This document shows positions 1-7,122 of a DNA stretch of 64,000 nt, piece by piece. Both the position numbers and the translations under genes were made by a program. Source of the stretch: Acidocella aquatica (lineage in GTDB: Bacteria; Pseudomonadota; Alphaproteobacteria; Acetobacterales; Acetobacteraceae); the NCBI RefSeq assembly GCF_030160635.1, contig NZ_BSOS01000073.1:1-64000 (forward strand). Reading direction: 5' to 3'. Positions within the stretch are counted from its first letter, which is position 1; each line of letters opens with the position of its first letter. Below the pieces are notes generated by a model. That model was not told the DNA's origin. It saw only the letters and a program-made list of their open reading frames with translations, and did not search any database.

Positions 1-27
1 GCCCAGAAACTGAAACTCGCCGCGTGA
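1..27 (+). CDS. Possible 3' end of an upstream gene (partial)
   Basis: Reading from base 1 there is an open frame of eight codons (AQKLKLAA) ending in TGA at 25-27, followed 14 bases later by a GC stem-loop. That is what the tail of a rightward gene entering from the left would look like. Eight codons cannot identify a family and the frame may be chance. Confidence 0.25.
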   Translation, partial: AQKLKLAA

Positions 28-41
28 ATTCTACCATTAAG

Positions 42-58
42 CCCCGTTAAAAACGGGG
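42..58 (+). terminator. Short GC stem-loop, possible terminator
   Basis: CCCCGTT (42-48) pairs with AACGGGG (52-58) around an AAA loop. No T-run follows on either strand, so this is a weak terminator candidate for whatever gene ends near base 27. Confidence 0.3.
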
Positions 59-118
59 GGATTACCGGAACCTACAAAGCCGAACGCTGACCTCAGCTTC
101 TGTCTTGTGCCTAAAAGA

Positions 119-147
119 CAAAAAAAAGCGGTGCTCGCAAGCACCGC
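119..147 (-). terminator. Rho-independent terminator, leftward
   Basis: GCGGTGCT (128-135) and AGCACCGC (140-147) form a perfect 8-bp stem with a CGCA loop. On the minus strand it is followed by a run of eight or nine T (119-127). It would end leftward transcription coming from the SDR gene at 261-1151, or a short RNA that starts in the gap between them. Confidence 0.75.
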
Positions 148-148
148 C

Positions 149-245
149 AAGTTTAGGGAGGAAACGTATCTACGAGTGAGAACAGCTATAAACTCGTACA
201 GTTACGGTTTGGTTTAAAATTCCAAACCGCAACCCTATCGAAAGT
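149..245 (-). other. Structured leftward leader with an anti-SD-like CCTCCC; possible sRNA or 3' UTR
   Basis: Between the SDR stop codon and the terminator are two more inverted repeats: TACGAGT (171-177) with ACTCGTA (192-198), and CGGTTTGG (205-212) with CCAAACCG (222-229). On the minus strand the segment between the second hairpin and the terminator reads CGTTTCCTCCCTAAACTT, exposing CCTCCC (156-161). Hairpin, single-stranded CCUCCC and terminator is an arrangement seen in alphaproteobacterial CCUCCUCCC-motif sRNAs. I see no clear promoter, so this is only a candidate. Confidence 0.25.
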
Positions 246-260
246 GTGGAAGCCAAAAAA

Positions 261-1151
261 TTATACCGTGCGCTGGGATTTTTCCTTCGCGGCGGAGGCT
301 TTGATCGCTTCGCGGGCGCGGCCCCATTGTTCGTCGGTCAGCTTGGAGAGGCCGGCGAAGGTGCTGGGGGCGGCGAGATGGTGGCCGCCGTCGATGCCTA
401 TGGTCTGGCCGGTGATGTAGTCGCAGCCGTCGGCCTGCAGAAAGATCATGAGGTTTTGCAGCTCGGGCATCTCACCAAAACGGCGCATCGGCACTTCCTC
501 CGCCGAGCTGGCGCCGATTGAGGCTTCGGGGATGGGGCTGAGTTTTTCCCACGCGCCCTCGGTCGGGAACGGGCCAGGGGCGACCGCGTTGAGGCGGATG
601 CCGTAGGGGCCCCATTCCACGGCGAGCGACATGGTCATGGCATGCAAAGCGGTTTTGGCCATGGCGGAGGGCACGACGTAGGCCGAGCCGGTCCATACCC
701 AGGTGACGAGGTTGCTGACGATGGAGCCGCGCTGGCCCGCCGCGATCCAGCGTTTGCCGACCTCCAGCGTGGCGTAGAAATTGCCGTCCATGACCGTGGA
801 GCGGATGGCCTCGTAGCCGCGCGGGGTGAGGTCTTTGGTCGGGGAGATGAAGTTGGCGGCGGCGTTGTTGACCAGGCCGGTCAGCGCGCCATCCTGCCAG
901 ATGCGCTCGGCCATGGCGGCGATGGAGTCCGGCTCACGCAGGTTGCAGCCGATGCCGATGACCTTGCCGCCGGTCTCGGCGCTGATCTCGGCCGCGGTTT
1001 CAGCGAGAATGCCTTCGCGCCGGCCGCAAATGTAGACGGTGGCGCCGTGCTGGGCGAAGCCGCGGGTGATCTCGCGGCCGAGGCCGGTGCCGCCGCCGGA
1101 GACGAGGATGCGCTTGGCCGAAAGGACATCGCTGCGAAACGGTGAAACCAT
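261..1151 (-). CDS. SDR oxidoreductase, 2,4-dienoyl-CoA reductase-like, with substituted catalytic Tyr
   Basis: A 296-residue short-chain dehydrogenase. The cofactor motif SGGGTGLGREI lies at residues 18-28 and NNAA at 95-98. The region GSAYVVPSAMAK (155-166) and the following LAVEWGPYGIRLN and PGPFPTEGAW match the DECR1-type 2,4-dienoyl-CoA reductase subfamily, which reduces dienoyl-CoA intermediates with NADPH. Lys166 is present. The family's catalytic Tyr, 15 residues before that Lys, is Trp151 here (TWVWTG in place of the usual TYAWTG). Tyr158 lies nearby but aligns with a family Phe. The gene follows an acyl-CoA dehydrogenase on the same strand with a 13-bp gap, so the pair probably acts in beta-oxidation. 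Family certain; activity uncertain. Confidence 0.85.
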   Translation of the reverse strand: MVSPFRSDVLSAKRILVSGGGTGLGREITRGFAQHGATVYICGRREGILAETAAEISAETGGKVIGIGCNLREPDSIAAMAERIWQDGALTGLVNNAAANFISPTKDLTPRGYEAIRSTVMDGNFYATLEVGKRWIAAGQRGSIVSNLVTWVWTGSAYVVPSAMAKTALHAMTMSLAVEWGPYGIRLNAVAPGPFPTEGAWEKLSPIPEASIGASSAEEVPMRRFGEMPELQNLMIFLQADGCDYITGQTIGIDGGHHLAAPSTFAGLSKLTDEQWGRAREAIKASAAKEKSQRTV

Positions 1152-1164
1152 GTTTGTCTTTCCT

Positions 1165-2340
1165 TTATTCTTTGGCTTTGGCGGGTTTGGTGAGCTTGCC
1201 CGCGAACATTTGTCTGGCGATGATTGTCTTCATGATCTCGATTGAGCCACCGGCGATTTTGACAATGCGCGCGTCGGCATAGGCACGGGTGATCGGGTAT
1301 TCCCACATATAGCCCCAGCCGCCGAAAAGTTGCAGGCATTTATCCACGGCTTCGCAATGTAATTCACAGACGAACATTTTTGCCATGGCGGCGTCGACCG
1401 AGTCCAGCTTGCCCTGCATGAACAGCTCGATACATTTGTCGGTATAGACGCGGGCAACGGTGGCCTTGGTCTGCAAATCCGCCAGCACGAACTGGGTGTT
1501 CTGGAAATCAGCGATGGTCTGGCCGAATGCCTTGCGCTCCGAGGTGTAGTCAACCGTCCACTGGATCACCGTTTCAGTCACCGTGGCGGAGCGGATGGCC
1601 TGGGCCAGACGCTCCTGCGCGAGTTTGGTCATCATCTGCTGAAAGCCCTTGCCCTCCTGGCCCAGCATGTTGGTGGCGGGGATGCGGACGTTGTCGAAGA
1701 ACAGCTCCGAGGTGTCCTGTGCCTTCATGCCCAGCTTGTTGAGGTTGCGGCCACGGTGGAAGCCTTCGCGGTCGCCCTCGACCAGGAAGAGGGTGACGCC
1801 GTGTGCCCCGGCGGCGCTGTCGGTCTTGGTGGCGAGCACCAGGATGTCGCACATCTGGCCATTGGAGATGAAGACTTTCTGGCCGTTGATGATGAAATCA
1901 TCGCCGTCGCGGGTGGCCTTGGTGCGGATGGCCTTCAGGTCAGACCCGGCGTGCGGTTCGGTCATACCCAGCGAGCCGATGGCCTCGCCGCTGACCATTT
2001 TGGGCAGCCACTTGCGCTTTTGTTCATCCGTGCCGAAGGAGAGGATGTAGGTGGCCACAAGGTCTGTATGAATCAGGAAACCGGGGCCTGATGCGCCCAC
2101 GCGCCAGAGTTCCTCGAACACCACGACGTCGAAGAGATAATCCAGGCCGAGCCCGCCGTATTCCTCCGGCACTGTGCAGCACAGCAGGCCCTCGGCGCCG
2201 GCCTTCAGCCAGAGTTCGCGCGGGACGATGCCATCCTCCTCCCATTGCGCGTGGAAGGGCACGATTTCGCGTTCGATGAAGCGGCGGACCGATTCGCGGA
2301 ATATGTTGTGCTCTTCGCGGAATAAGGTACGCTCAATCAT
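1165..2340 (-). CDS. Acyl-CoA dehydrogenase
   Basis: A 391-residue flavoprotein with the full three-domain acyl-CoA dehydrogenase layout. The FAD/substrate signature GMTEPHAGSDL lies near residues 125-135, GQKVFISNG at 153-161, and the C-terminal LFGGWGYMWEYPI segment is present. The usual C-terminal EGT glutamate is replaced (IAGGSIEIM). The candidate base is Glu243 in AQERL, the helix-G position used by long-chain and isovaleryl-CoA dehydrogenases. It would pass electrons to ETF. It heads a two-gene leftward unit with the SDR and is divergent from the kinase operon. Confidence 0.93.
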   Translation of the reverse strand: MIERTLFREEHNIFRESVRRFIEREIVPFHAQWEEDGIVPRELWLKAGAEGLLCCTVPEEYGGLGLDYLFDVVVFEELWRVGASGPGFLIHTDLVATYILSFGTDEQKRKWLPKMVSGEAIGSLGMTEPHAGSDLKAIRTKATRDGDDFIINGQKVFISNGQMCDILVLATKTDSAAGAHGVTLFLVEGDREGFHRGRNLNKLGMKAQDTSELFFDNVRIPATNMLGQEGKGFQQMMTKLAQERLAQAIRSATVTETVIQWTVDYTSERKAFGQTIADFQNTQFVLADLQTKATVARVYTDKCIELFMQGKLDSVDAAMAKMFVCELHCEAVDKCLQLFGGWGYMWEYPITRAYADARIVKIAGGSIEIMKTIIARQMFAGKLTKPAKAKE

Positions 2341-2501
2341 CGAAACTCTCCTCCATAAGATGAAGAGGCCCCGAGGGGACCTCCGATTGCCCTCTTGTTA
2401 TCGGCGGGAGCGGCCGGCCGACCCACACAAAAGTTCGGTCCGCGCGACTTATTGTCGGCCGATATGGACGAGGCTTAACGTGGCTGGGGGAAATAAACTT
2501 G
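2341..2501. promoter_or_regulatory. Divergent promoter region with an inverted repeat
   Basis: This 161-bp gap separates two divergent acyl-CoA catabolic units and should hold both promoters. CGGCCGAC (2415-2422) and GTCGGCCG (2454-2461) form an 8-bp inverted repeat with 31 bases between the arms. It could be a repressor operator, for example for a TetR-type regulator, but no regulator gene is adjacent. I cannot assign -35/-10 boxes with confidence. Confidence 0.4.
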
Positions 2502-3554
2502 ATGAGCATTGCCGGGCGCTCGGTTGAGCCGATTGATCTATACGACGAGCCTGGGCTGGTGCGGCGGCTGAATGCGTATCTTGCCGCGGCGCTGGGGCGG
2601 CCGGTCGAGATTGGCGGCCTGAAGCGTTTTGCCGTGGGGTTCTCCTGGATCACCTACGGGTTCTCGATTCCCGCACCCGGCATCGCAGGAGCAACGGGGC
2701 TGATCCTGCGGCTTGGGCCCGCACTCGGGTTGTTCGCACCCTATAGCGCGGCGCCGCAGTATCTGTCGCTGAAGGCGCTGGAGGGGCATGATGTGCCAGC
2801 GCCGCGCGCGTATTTTTGGTCTGATGATGCCGAGATTCTTGGCGCGCCGTTTTTTATCTCCGAACTGGTGCGCGGCGAGGCGCCGATCCCCTGGGGGCCG
2901 GGGAGCGAGATGAGCGATGCATTCCGCCAGTCGCTTGGGCAGCAGTTCACCGATGCGCTGGGCGCGCTGCATAATATCGACTGGCAACGCTCAGGGCTGG
3001 CGGAACTGGCGGCGAATGTGAGCGTGCAAAACGCGGCGCTGCTGCAGATTGAAGAGTGGGAACGCAATTATCATCGCTGGGCGCTGAAAGCCTACCCGAT
3101 GTTTGATTTCGCGCTGCGCTGGCTGCGCGCGCACCAGCCGGTGGCACCGCGCGTGAGCATTATCCATGGTGATTACCGGCTGGGAAATTTTCTCGAAGTT
3201 GATGGCAAGATCACGGCGATTCTGGATTGGGAGCTGGTGCATCTGGGCGATCCGCATGAGGATCTGGCGTGGTTCTGCCTGCCGCAATACCGGGGCGGCA
3301 CGAAGCTGATGGGCAAGCTGATCGCGCGCGATGAATTCTATGCGCGCTATGAAGCGAAGGCAGGATTTGCGGTGAGCGAAGTCTCCATGCGGTTTTATGA
3401 GATTTTCAATCTGGTGAAGCTGGCCGCGACGCATATGGCCGGGGTTTATGCGTTTGAACGCAAGGGGTTTTACGACATGCGGATGCCCGCGATGGGCACG
3501 CAGATTGCCCCGGTGTTACGGCAGATTGAGAAAGCGCTGGAGGCAAACGCATGA
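2502..3554 (+). CDS. APH-family kinase (ACAD10/11- and LvaA-like phosphotransferase)
   Basis: A 350-residue aminoglycoside-phosphotransferase-fold protein. The catalytic loop reads HGDYRLGNF with Asp224 and Asn229, and the metal-binding motif ILDWELVHLGD carries Asp242. The family includes the kinase domain of ACAD10/11 and LvaA of Pseudomonas putida, which phosphorylate 4-hydroxyacyl-CoAs so that a dehydrogenase partner can eliminate phosphate. The ATG at 2502 is preferred over the TTG at 2499; a GGGGG tract lies about 11 bases upstream. It starts the rightward operon and overlaps the next gene by 4 bases (ATGA). An antibiotic-resistance role is unlikely in this context. Confidence 0.85.
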   Translation: MSIAGRSVEPIDLYDEPGLVRRLNAYLAAALGRPVEIGGLKRFAVGFSWITYGFSIPAPGIAGATGLILRLGPALGLFAPYSAAPQYLSLKALEGHDVPAPRAYFWSDDAEILGAPFFISELVRGEAPIPWGPGSEMSDAFRQSLGQQFTDALGALHNIDWQRSGLAELAANVSVQNAALLQIEEWERNYHRWALKAYPMFDFALRWLRAHQPVAPRVSIIHGDYRLGNFLEVDGKITAILDWELVHLGDPHEDLAWFCLPQYRGGTKLMGKLIARDEFYARYEAKAGFAVSEVSMRFYEIFNLVKLAATHMAGVYAFERKGFYDMRMPAMGTQIAPVLRQIEKALEANA

Positions 3555-4009
3555 ACAATTCACTGGACCGTTTGATCGAGGGCATGGTGGAGACGCTGCG
3601 GCGGGAGATTCTGCCGAATCTGGAAGGCGAGTTTGTGCGCGGCCAGGCCTATGGCGTGATATATATGTTGAAAAGTCTGCAGTTGCGCGCCTCGTGGTCA
3701 CCTGTGTTTTTGCTCGAGCAGATTGCGCGATTGCAGGAATTGGCGGCGGCAACGGCGGAACTTCCTGCCGAAGCGCCGCGTGTAAAGCTGCCGGAGGTGC
3801 TGCCGCATGATGCACGAGAGCTGGAGGCATTGCGCGATGCGGGGGATGCGGCGGTCAGCGCGTTGATCGGCTGGCTGACGGCGCATGAGTACCCGGCGGG
3901 CGATGCCGCGGTGGAGACATATATTCACCAGCAATTGAAACACGAGCTGAAAACCAGCGCGAAACCGATGTTCGCGGAAATTTCTCTCGGCAAGGAACAG
4001 GAGGCGTGA
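3551..4009 (+). CDS. Small protein next to the kinase, possibly LvaB/DUF6285-like
   Basis: A 152-residue, Ala/Leu/Glu-rich, probably all-helical protein with no signal peptide or membrane segment. The N-terminal part (LRREILPNLEGEFVRGQAYG) has the general pattern of small helical proteins encoded beside APH-type acyl-CoA kinases. In the levulinate pathway, LvaB is a small protein needed for LvaA activity. Assignment rests mainly on position (ATGA overlap with the kinase) and weak sequence pattern. I cannot prove DUF6285 membership by eye. Confidence 0.55.
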   Translation: MNNSLDRLIEGMVETLRREILPNLEGEFVRGQAYGVIYMLKSLQLRASWSPVFLLEQIARLQELAAATAELPAEAPRVKLPEVLPHDARELEALRDAGDAAVSALIGWLTAHEYPAGDAAVETYIHQQLKHELKTSAKPMFAEISLGKEQEA

Positions 4010-4010
4010 A

Positions 4011-5126
4011 ATGCTGACACCACAGGATGATCTTTTAGGCCACCAGACGCCCACGACGTTCGACCATGTGGGCACCAGTGATCCCGCGTGGATGGAGCGG
4101 CTGTGGTACACCGGCCATGCCGTCCCCGCCGGCAACGTGGTGTTTGACATCGGCCTTGGCTACCACCCCAACCGCAACGTGATGGATGCGTTCGCGGGCG
4201 CGGAAGTTGATGGGATTCAGTACAATTTTCGTGTCTCACGCCGTGCGCGTCCGAATCCGCTGGAGACCACGATCGGGCCGCTGAAAATCGAGGTGATCGA
4301 GGGGTTGCGGCGGCACCGGCTGACGCTGGCGGAGAATGACTCGCCGGTCAGCTTCGATATGGAATTCATCGCCACGATGAACCCGCATGAGGAAGAACAG
4401 CACTACCGCCGCCGCCAGGGCCGCGTGACCGAACACATGGCGCGCGCCGAGCAGTTGGGCCGCTACACCGGGTGGCTGAAGATCGGTGAGAAGACCTATG
4501 ACATGGGGGCCGAGACCTGGTTGGGGCAGCGCGACCATAGCTGGGGGATCCGCGCGGAAATGCGCACCGATGAGAGCCATCCGCCGGTGACATTCTATCC
4601 ACCGTTTCTGTACTCCTGGGTGACGGTGCAGTTCCCCACGCGGGGCTTGCATGTGTTCTTCAAGGAACGCGCGCCAGGTGAGAAGATTTACCTCTCCGGC
4701 GAAGAGGTTTTCGCCGTGGGCGAGCGGGCCAGGCCGGGATCATTGCTGGAAGATGTAAAATATGACTTCAACTTCGCCGATGATCCGCGCGGGCAGACAG
4801 TGGAGAGCGCGGAATTTGAGTTGCATTTCGCCGATGGTTCATCACGGAAGATTCAAATTCGCACGCTGCCGGGGCGCTACTACCTGAAGGGCGGGTTGTA
4901 TGGCGGGTTGAACGGCTGGTTCCAGGGTGATGACAAGGGCAAATTCCATTCCGAGCATGAGCGTTGGGATTTGCGCGATCCGCAAACCCGCAGGTTGGCG
5001 CGTACACTTTCCGACCATGTGATCGAGGTGCGCGACGGCGATGAAATCGGCTACGGCATTATCGAATACGGCGTCGGCAAGGATTTTCCGCTGTACAAAA
5101 ACGTACAGATGCACCCGCCGATTTAA
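4011..5126 (+). CDS. AttH/CrtC-like (DUF7064-type) protein of unknown function
   Basis: A 371-residue soluble protein rich in beta-strand-forming sequence. It contains ETWLGQRDHSWGIR near residue 170. The G-x-RDHSWG signature marks a large family with the double-lipocalin fold of AttH and hydroxyneurosporene synthase CrtC, often found in lipid, terpenoid or steroid catabolic clusters. The start is supported by AGGAGG about 7 bases upstream, and the ATG lies just after the preceding TGA. No catalytic function can be assigned. A lipid- or acyl-binding role fits the neighbours but is inference. Confidence 0.65.
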   Translation: MLTPQDDLLGHQTPTTFDHVGTSDPAWMERLWYTGHAVPAGNVVFDIGLGYHPNRNVMDAFAGAEVDGIQYNFRVSRRARPNPLETTIGPLKIEVIEGLRRHRLTLAENDSPVSFDMEFIATMNPHEEEQHYRRRQGRVTEHMARAEQLGRYTGWLKIGEKTYDMGAETWLGQRDHSWGIRAEMRTDESHPPVTFYPPFLYSWVTVQFPTRGLHVFFKERAPGEKIYLSGEEVFAVGERARPGSLLEDVKYDFNFADDPRGQTVESAEFELHFADGSSRKIQIRTLPGRYYLKGGLYGGLNGWFQGDDKGKFHSEHERWDLRDPQTRRLARTLSDHVIEVRDGDEIGYGIIEYGVGKDFPLYKNVQMHPPI

Positions 5127-5154
5127 TAATCTCCTTAAATTCAGGACGTTACCG

Positions 5155-6069
5155 ATGAGCATGATGAACGGAAAAGTTGCACTTATAACTGGTGGCGGCC
5201 GCGGCGTGGGCCGTGGCATTGCGCTGGAATTCGCCAAGGCGGGAGCCGCCGTGGTGGTGAATGACCTCGGCGTGTCGCTGACCGGGAAGGATGCCGGCAG
5301 CGTCTCGCCGGCGCAGGAGGTGGTGAACGAGATTATCGCCGCCGGTGGGCGGGCGGTTGCCAATGGCGACAGCGTGGCAGACTGGGCCGGCGGGCAGGCG
5401 ATGGTGCAGGCGGCCATTGATACGTTCGGGCGGATCGACGTGGTGGTGAACAACGCGGGCAATCTGCGCGATGTGCTGTTCCACAAAATGAGCGAGGAAG
5501 AGTTCGACGCGGTGATCGCGGTGCATCTGAAAGGCTGTTTCAACGTGAGCCGGGCCGCCGCGCCGTTTTTCAAGGAGCAGGCATCGGGCGCGTATATTCA
5601 CATGACCTCGACCTCCGGCCTGGTCGGCAATTTTGGCCAGGCGAATTATGCCGCCGCCAAGATGGGCATCATCGGGCTTTCAAAATCCATCGCGCTGGAC
5701 ATGCAGCGTTTCAACGTGCGCTCCAACGCGGTGGCGCCGTTTGCATGGACACGGATGGTCAGCTCCATCCCCAACGAAACACCCGAGCAGCAGAAGCGCG
5801 TGGAGGGGCTGAAGAAGCTGGTCCCCGAGAAGATCGCCCCGTTTGTGGTGGCGCTCGGCAGCGATGCGGGCGCACAAGTGAACGGGCAGATTTTCGGCGT
5901 GCGCAACAACGAGATTTATCTGTTCTCGCAGCCGCGCCCCATCCGCACCGCGCATACCGCCGAAGGCTGGACGCCCGAGAGCATCGCCGCGCGCGTGTTC
6001 CCGATGTTCGAGAACGATTTTTATCCGCTGCAACGCTCCGGCGACGTGTTCACCTGGGACCCCGTGTAA
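5155..6069 (+). CDS. SDR, 3-hydroxyacyl-CoA dehydrogenase type (MFE-2-like)
   Basis: A 304-residue classical SDR. The NAD motif TGGGRGVGRGIA lies at residues 12-23, NNAG at 99-102 and the catalytic set is Ser152, Tyr165, Lys169 (NYAAAK). The NDLG-rich N-terminal half and long C-terminal extension resemble the (3R)-hydroxyacyl-CoA dehydrogenase domain of peroxisomal multifunctional enzyme type 2. The ATG at 5155 is chosen because the longer open frame runs back into the upstream gene. In an Lva-like scheme it could also be the ketoacyl-CoA reductase. It overlaps the next gene by one base (TAATG). Confidence 0.85.
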   Translation: MSMMNGKVALITGGGRGVGRGIALEFAKAGAAVVVNDLGVSLTGKDAGSVSPAQEVVNEIIAAGGRAVANGDSVADWAGGQAMVQAAIDTFGRIDVVVNNAGNLRDVLFHKMSEEEFDAVIAVHLKGCFNVSRAAAPFFKEQASGAYIHMTSTSGLVGNFGQANYAAAKMGIIGLSKSIALDMQRFNVRSNAVAPFAWTRMVSSIPNETPEQQKRVEGLKKLVPEKIAPFVVALGSDAGAQVNGQIFGVRNNEIYLFSQPRPIRTAHTAEGWTPESIAARVFPMFENDFYPLQRSGDVFTWDPV

Positions 6070-7046
6070 TGATCGGCAACACCAGCATCGCCCCGGCCCT
6101 GAAGGCAAACCTGCGCCTGCCGCTCATCGGCGGGCCAATGTTCATCGCCACCTCCCCTGCCCTGGTGATCGCGCAATGCACCAGCGGGGTGATCGGCTCG
6201 ATCCCGGCGCTGAACGCGCGCTCGACCACCGCGCTGGATGAAATGCTGTGCGAGATCGAGGAGGCGCTGGCGGCGCATGATGCGGCCACCCCCGAACGCC
6301 CGGCGGCACCTTATTCGCTTAACCTGGTCGCGCATGCCTCCAACCCGCGGCTGGAGGCGGATTTGGAAATCCTGCTGGCCCATAAAGTGAAATTGGCGAT
6401 TGTCAGCCTCGCGGCGCCGCAGGAGATCGTCTCCGCCGTGCATGCCTATGGCGGGCTGATCTTCAATGATATCATCAGCAACCGCCACGCGGAGAAATGC
6501 GCCGAGGCCGGGGTGGATGGATTGATCGCGGTGTGCGCGGGGGCTGGCGGGCATACCGGCAACATGTCGCCGTTCGCGCTGGTGCAGGAATTGCGCGCAT
6601 GGTGGCAGGGGCCGCTGGCGCTCTCCGGCTGCATCGCCACCGGGCAGAGCATTCTCGGCGCTTTGGCCATGGGCGCTGATTTCGCCTATATCGGTTCGCC
6701 GTTTCTGGCCAGCCTGGAGGCGAATACGGCGCCAGGCTTCAAGGAGATGGTCCAGCGCTCCGACTCGCGCGATGTGATGGTAACCAACTGCTTCACCGGG
6801 GTTAACGCCACCTTCCTGCGGCCCTCGATTGTGGCCAACGGGCTGGACCCGGCGGCACTCAGCCGCCCCGAGGGGGCAAAAATCAGCATCGCCGGCGGCG
6901 GGTCCAACGCAAAGGCGTGGCGCGATATCTGGAGCGCGGGCCAGGGCATCGGCGCGGTGCGGCATGTGGAGCCGGCCGCCGATTATATCGACCGGCTGGT
7001 GATGGAGTTCGACGCGGCACGCGCCGCGCTGCGGAGCTGGATATAG
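6069..7046 (+). CDS. Nitronate monooxygenase/NPD-family flavoprotein
   Basis: A 325-residue TIM-barrel flavoprotein. Diagnostic parts are IGGPMFIATSPALVIA at the N-terminus, the glycine-rich phosphate-binding region CAGAGGHTGN (about residues 157-166) and ALSGCIATGQSILGALAMGADFAYIGSPF (about 182-210). Members oxidise nitronates or act as FMN-dependent enoyl reductases. Versions in acyl-CoA operons may have the latter kind of role. Translational coupling to the SDR is suggested by the TAATG overlap. Substrate unknown. Confidence 0.8.
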   Translation: MIGNTSIAPALKANLRLPLIGGPMFIATSPALVIAQCTSGVIGSIPALNARSTTALDEMLCEIEEALAAHDAATPERPAAPYSLNLVAHASNPRLEADLEILLAHKVKLAIVSLAAPQEIVSAVHAYGGLIFNDIISNRHAEKCAEAGVDGLIAVCAGAGGHTGNMSPFALVQELRAWWQGPLALSGCIATGQSILGALAMGADFAYIGSPFLASLEANTAPGFKEMVQRSDSRDVMVTNCFTGVNATFLRPSIVANGLDPAALSRPEGAKISIAGGGSNAKAWRDIWSAGQGIGAVRHVEPAADYIDRLVMEFDAARAALRSWI

Positions 7047-7122
7047 GCATGGAGCCACACTTTAGACCTGTTCTCCAAATCCGTTGCCTTGTTAGCGTCC
7101 TGGTAACGGAGGAGTTTAAGAA

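Noticed and set aside
2502-3554. Aminoglycoside resistance gene
   Set aside because: The fold is the same but the context (acyl-CoA dehydrogenases, SDR, crotonase) fits acyl-CoA kinases.
5745-6068. N-terminal extension of the NPD protein within the longer open frame
   Set aside because: It overlaps the SDR gene entirely; the TAATG junction and the family N-terminus place the start at 6069.
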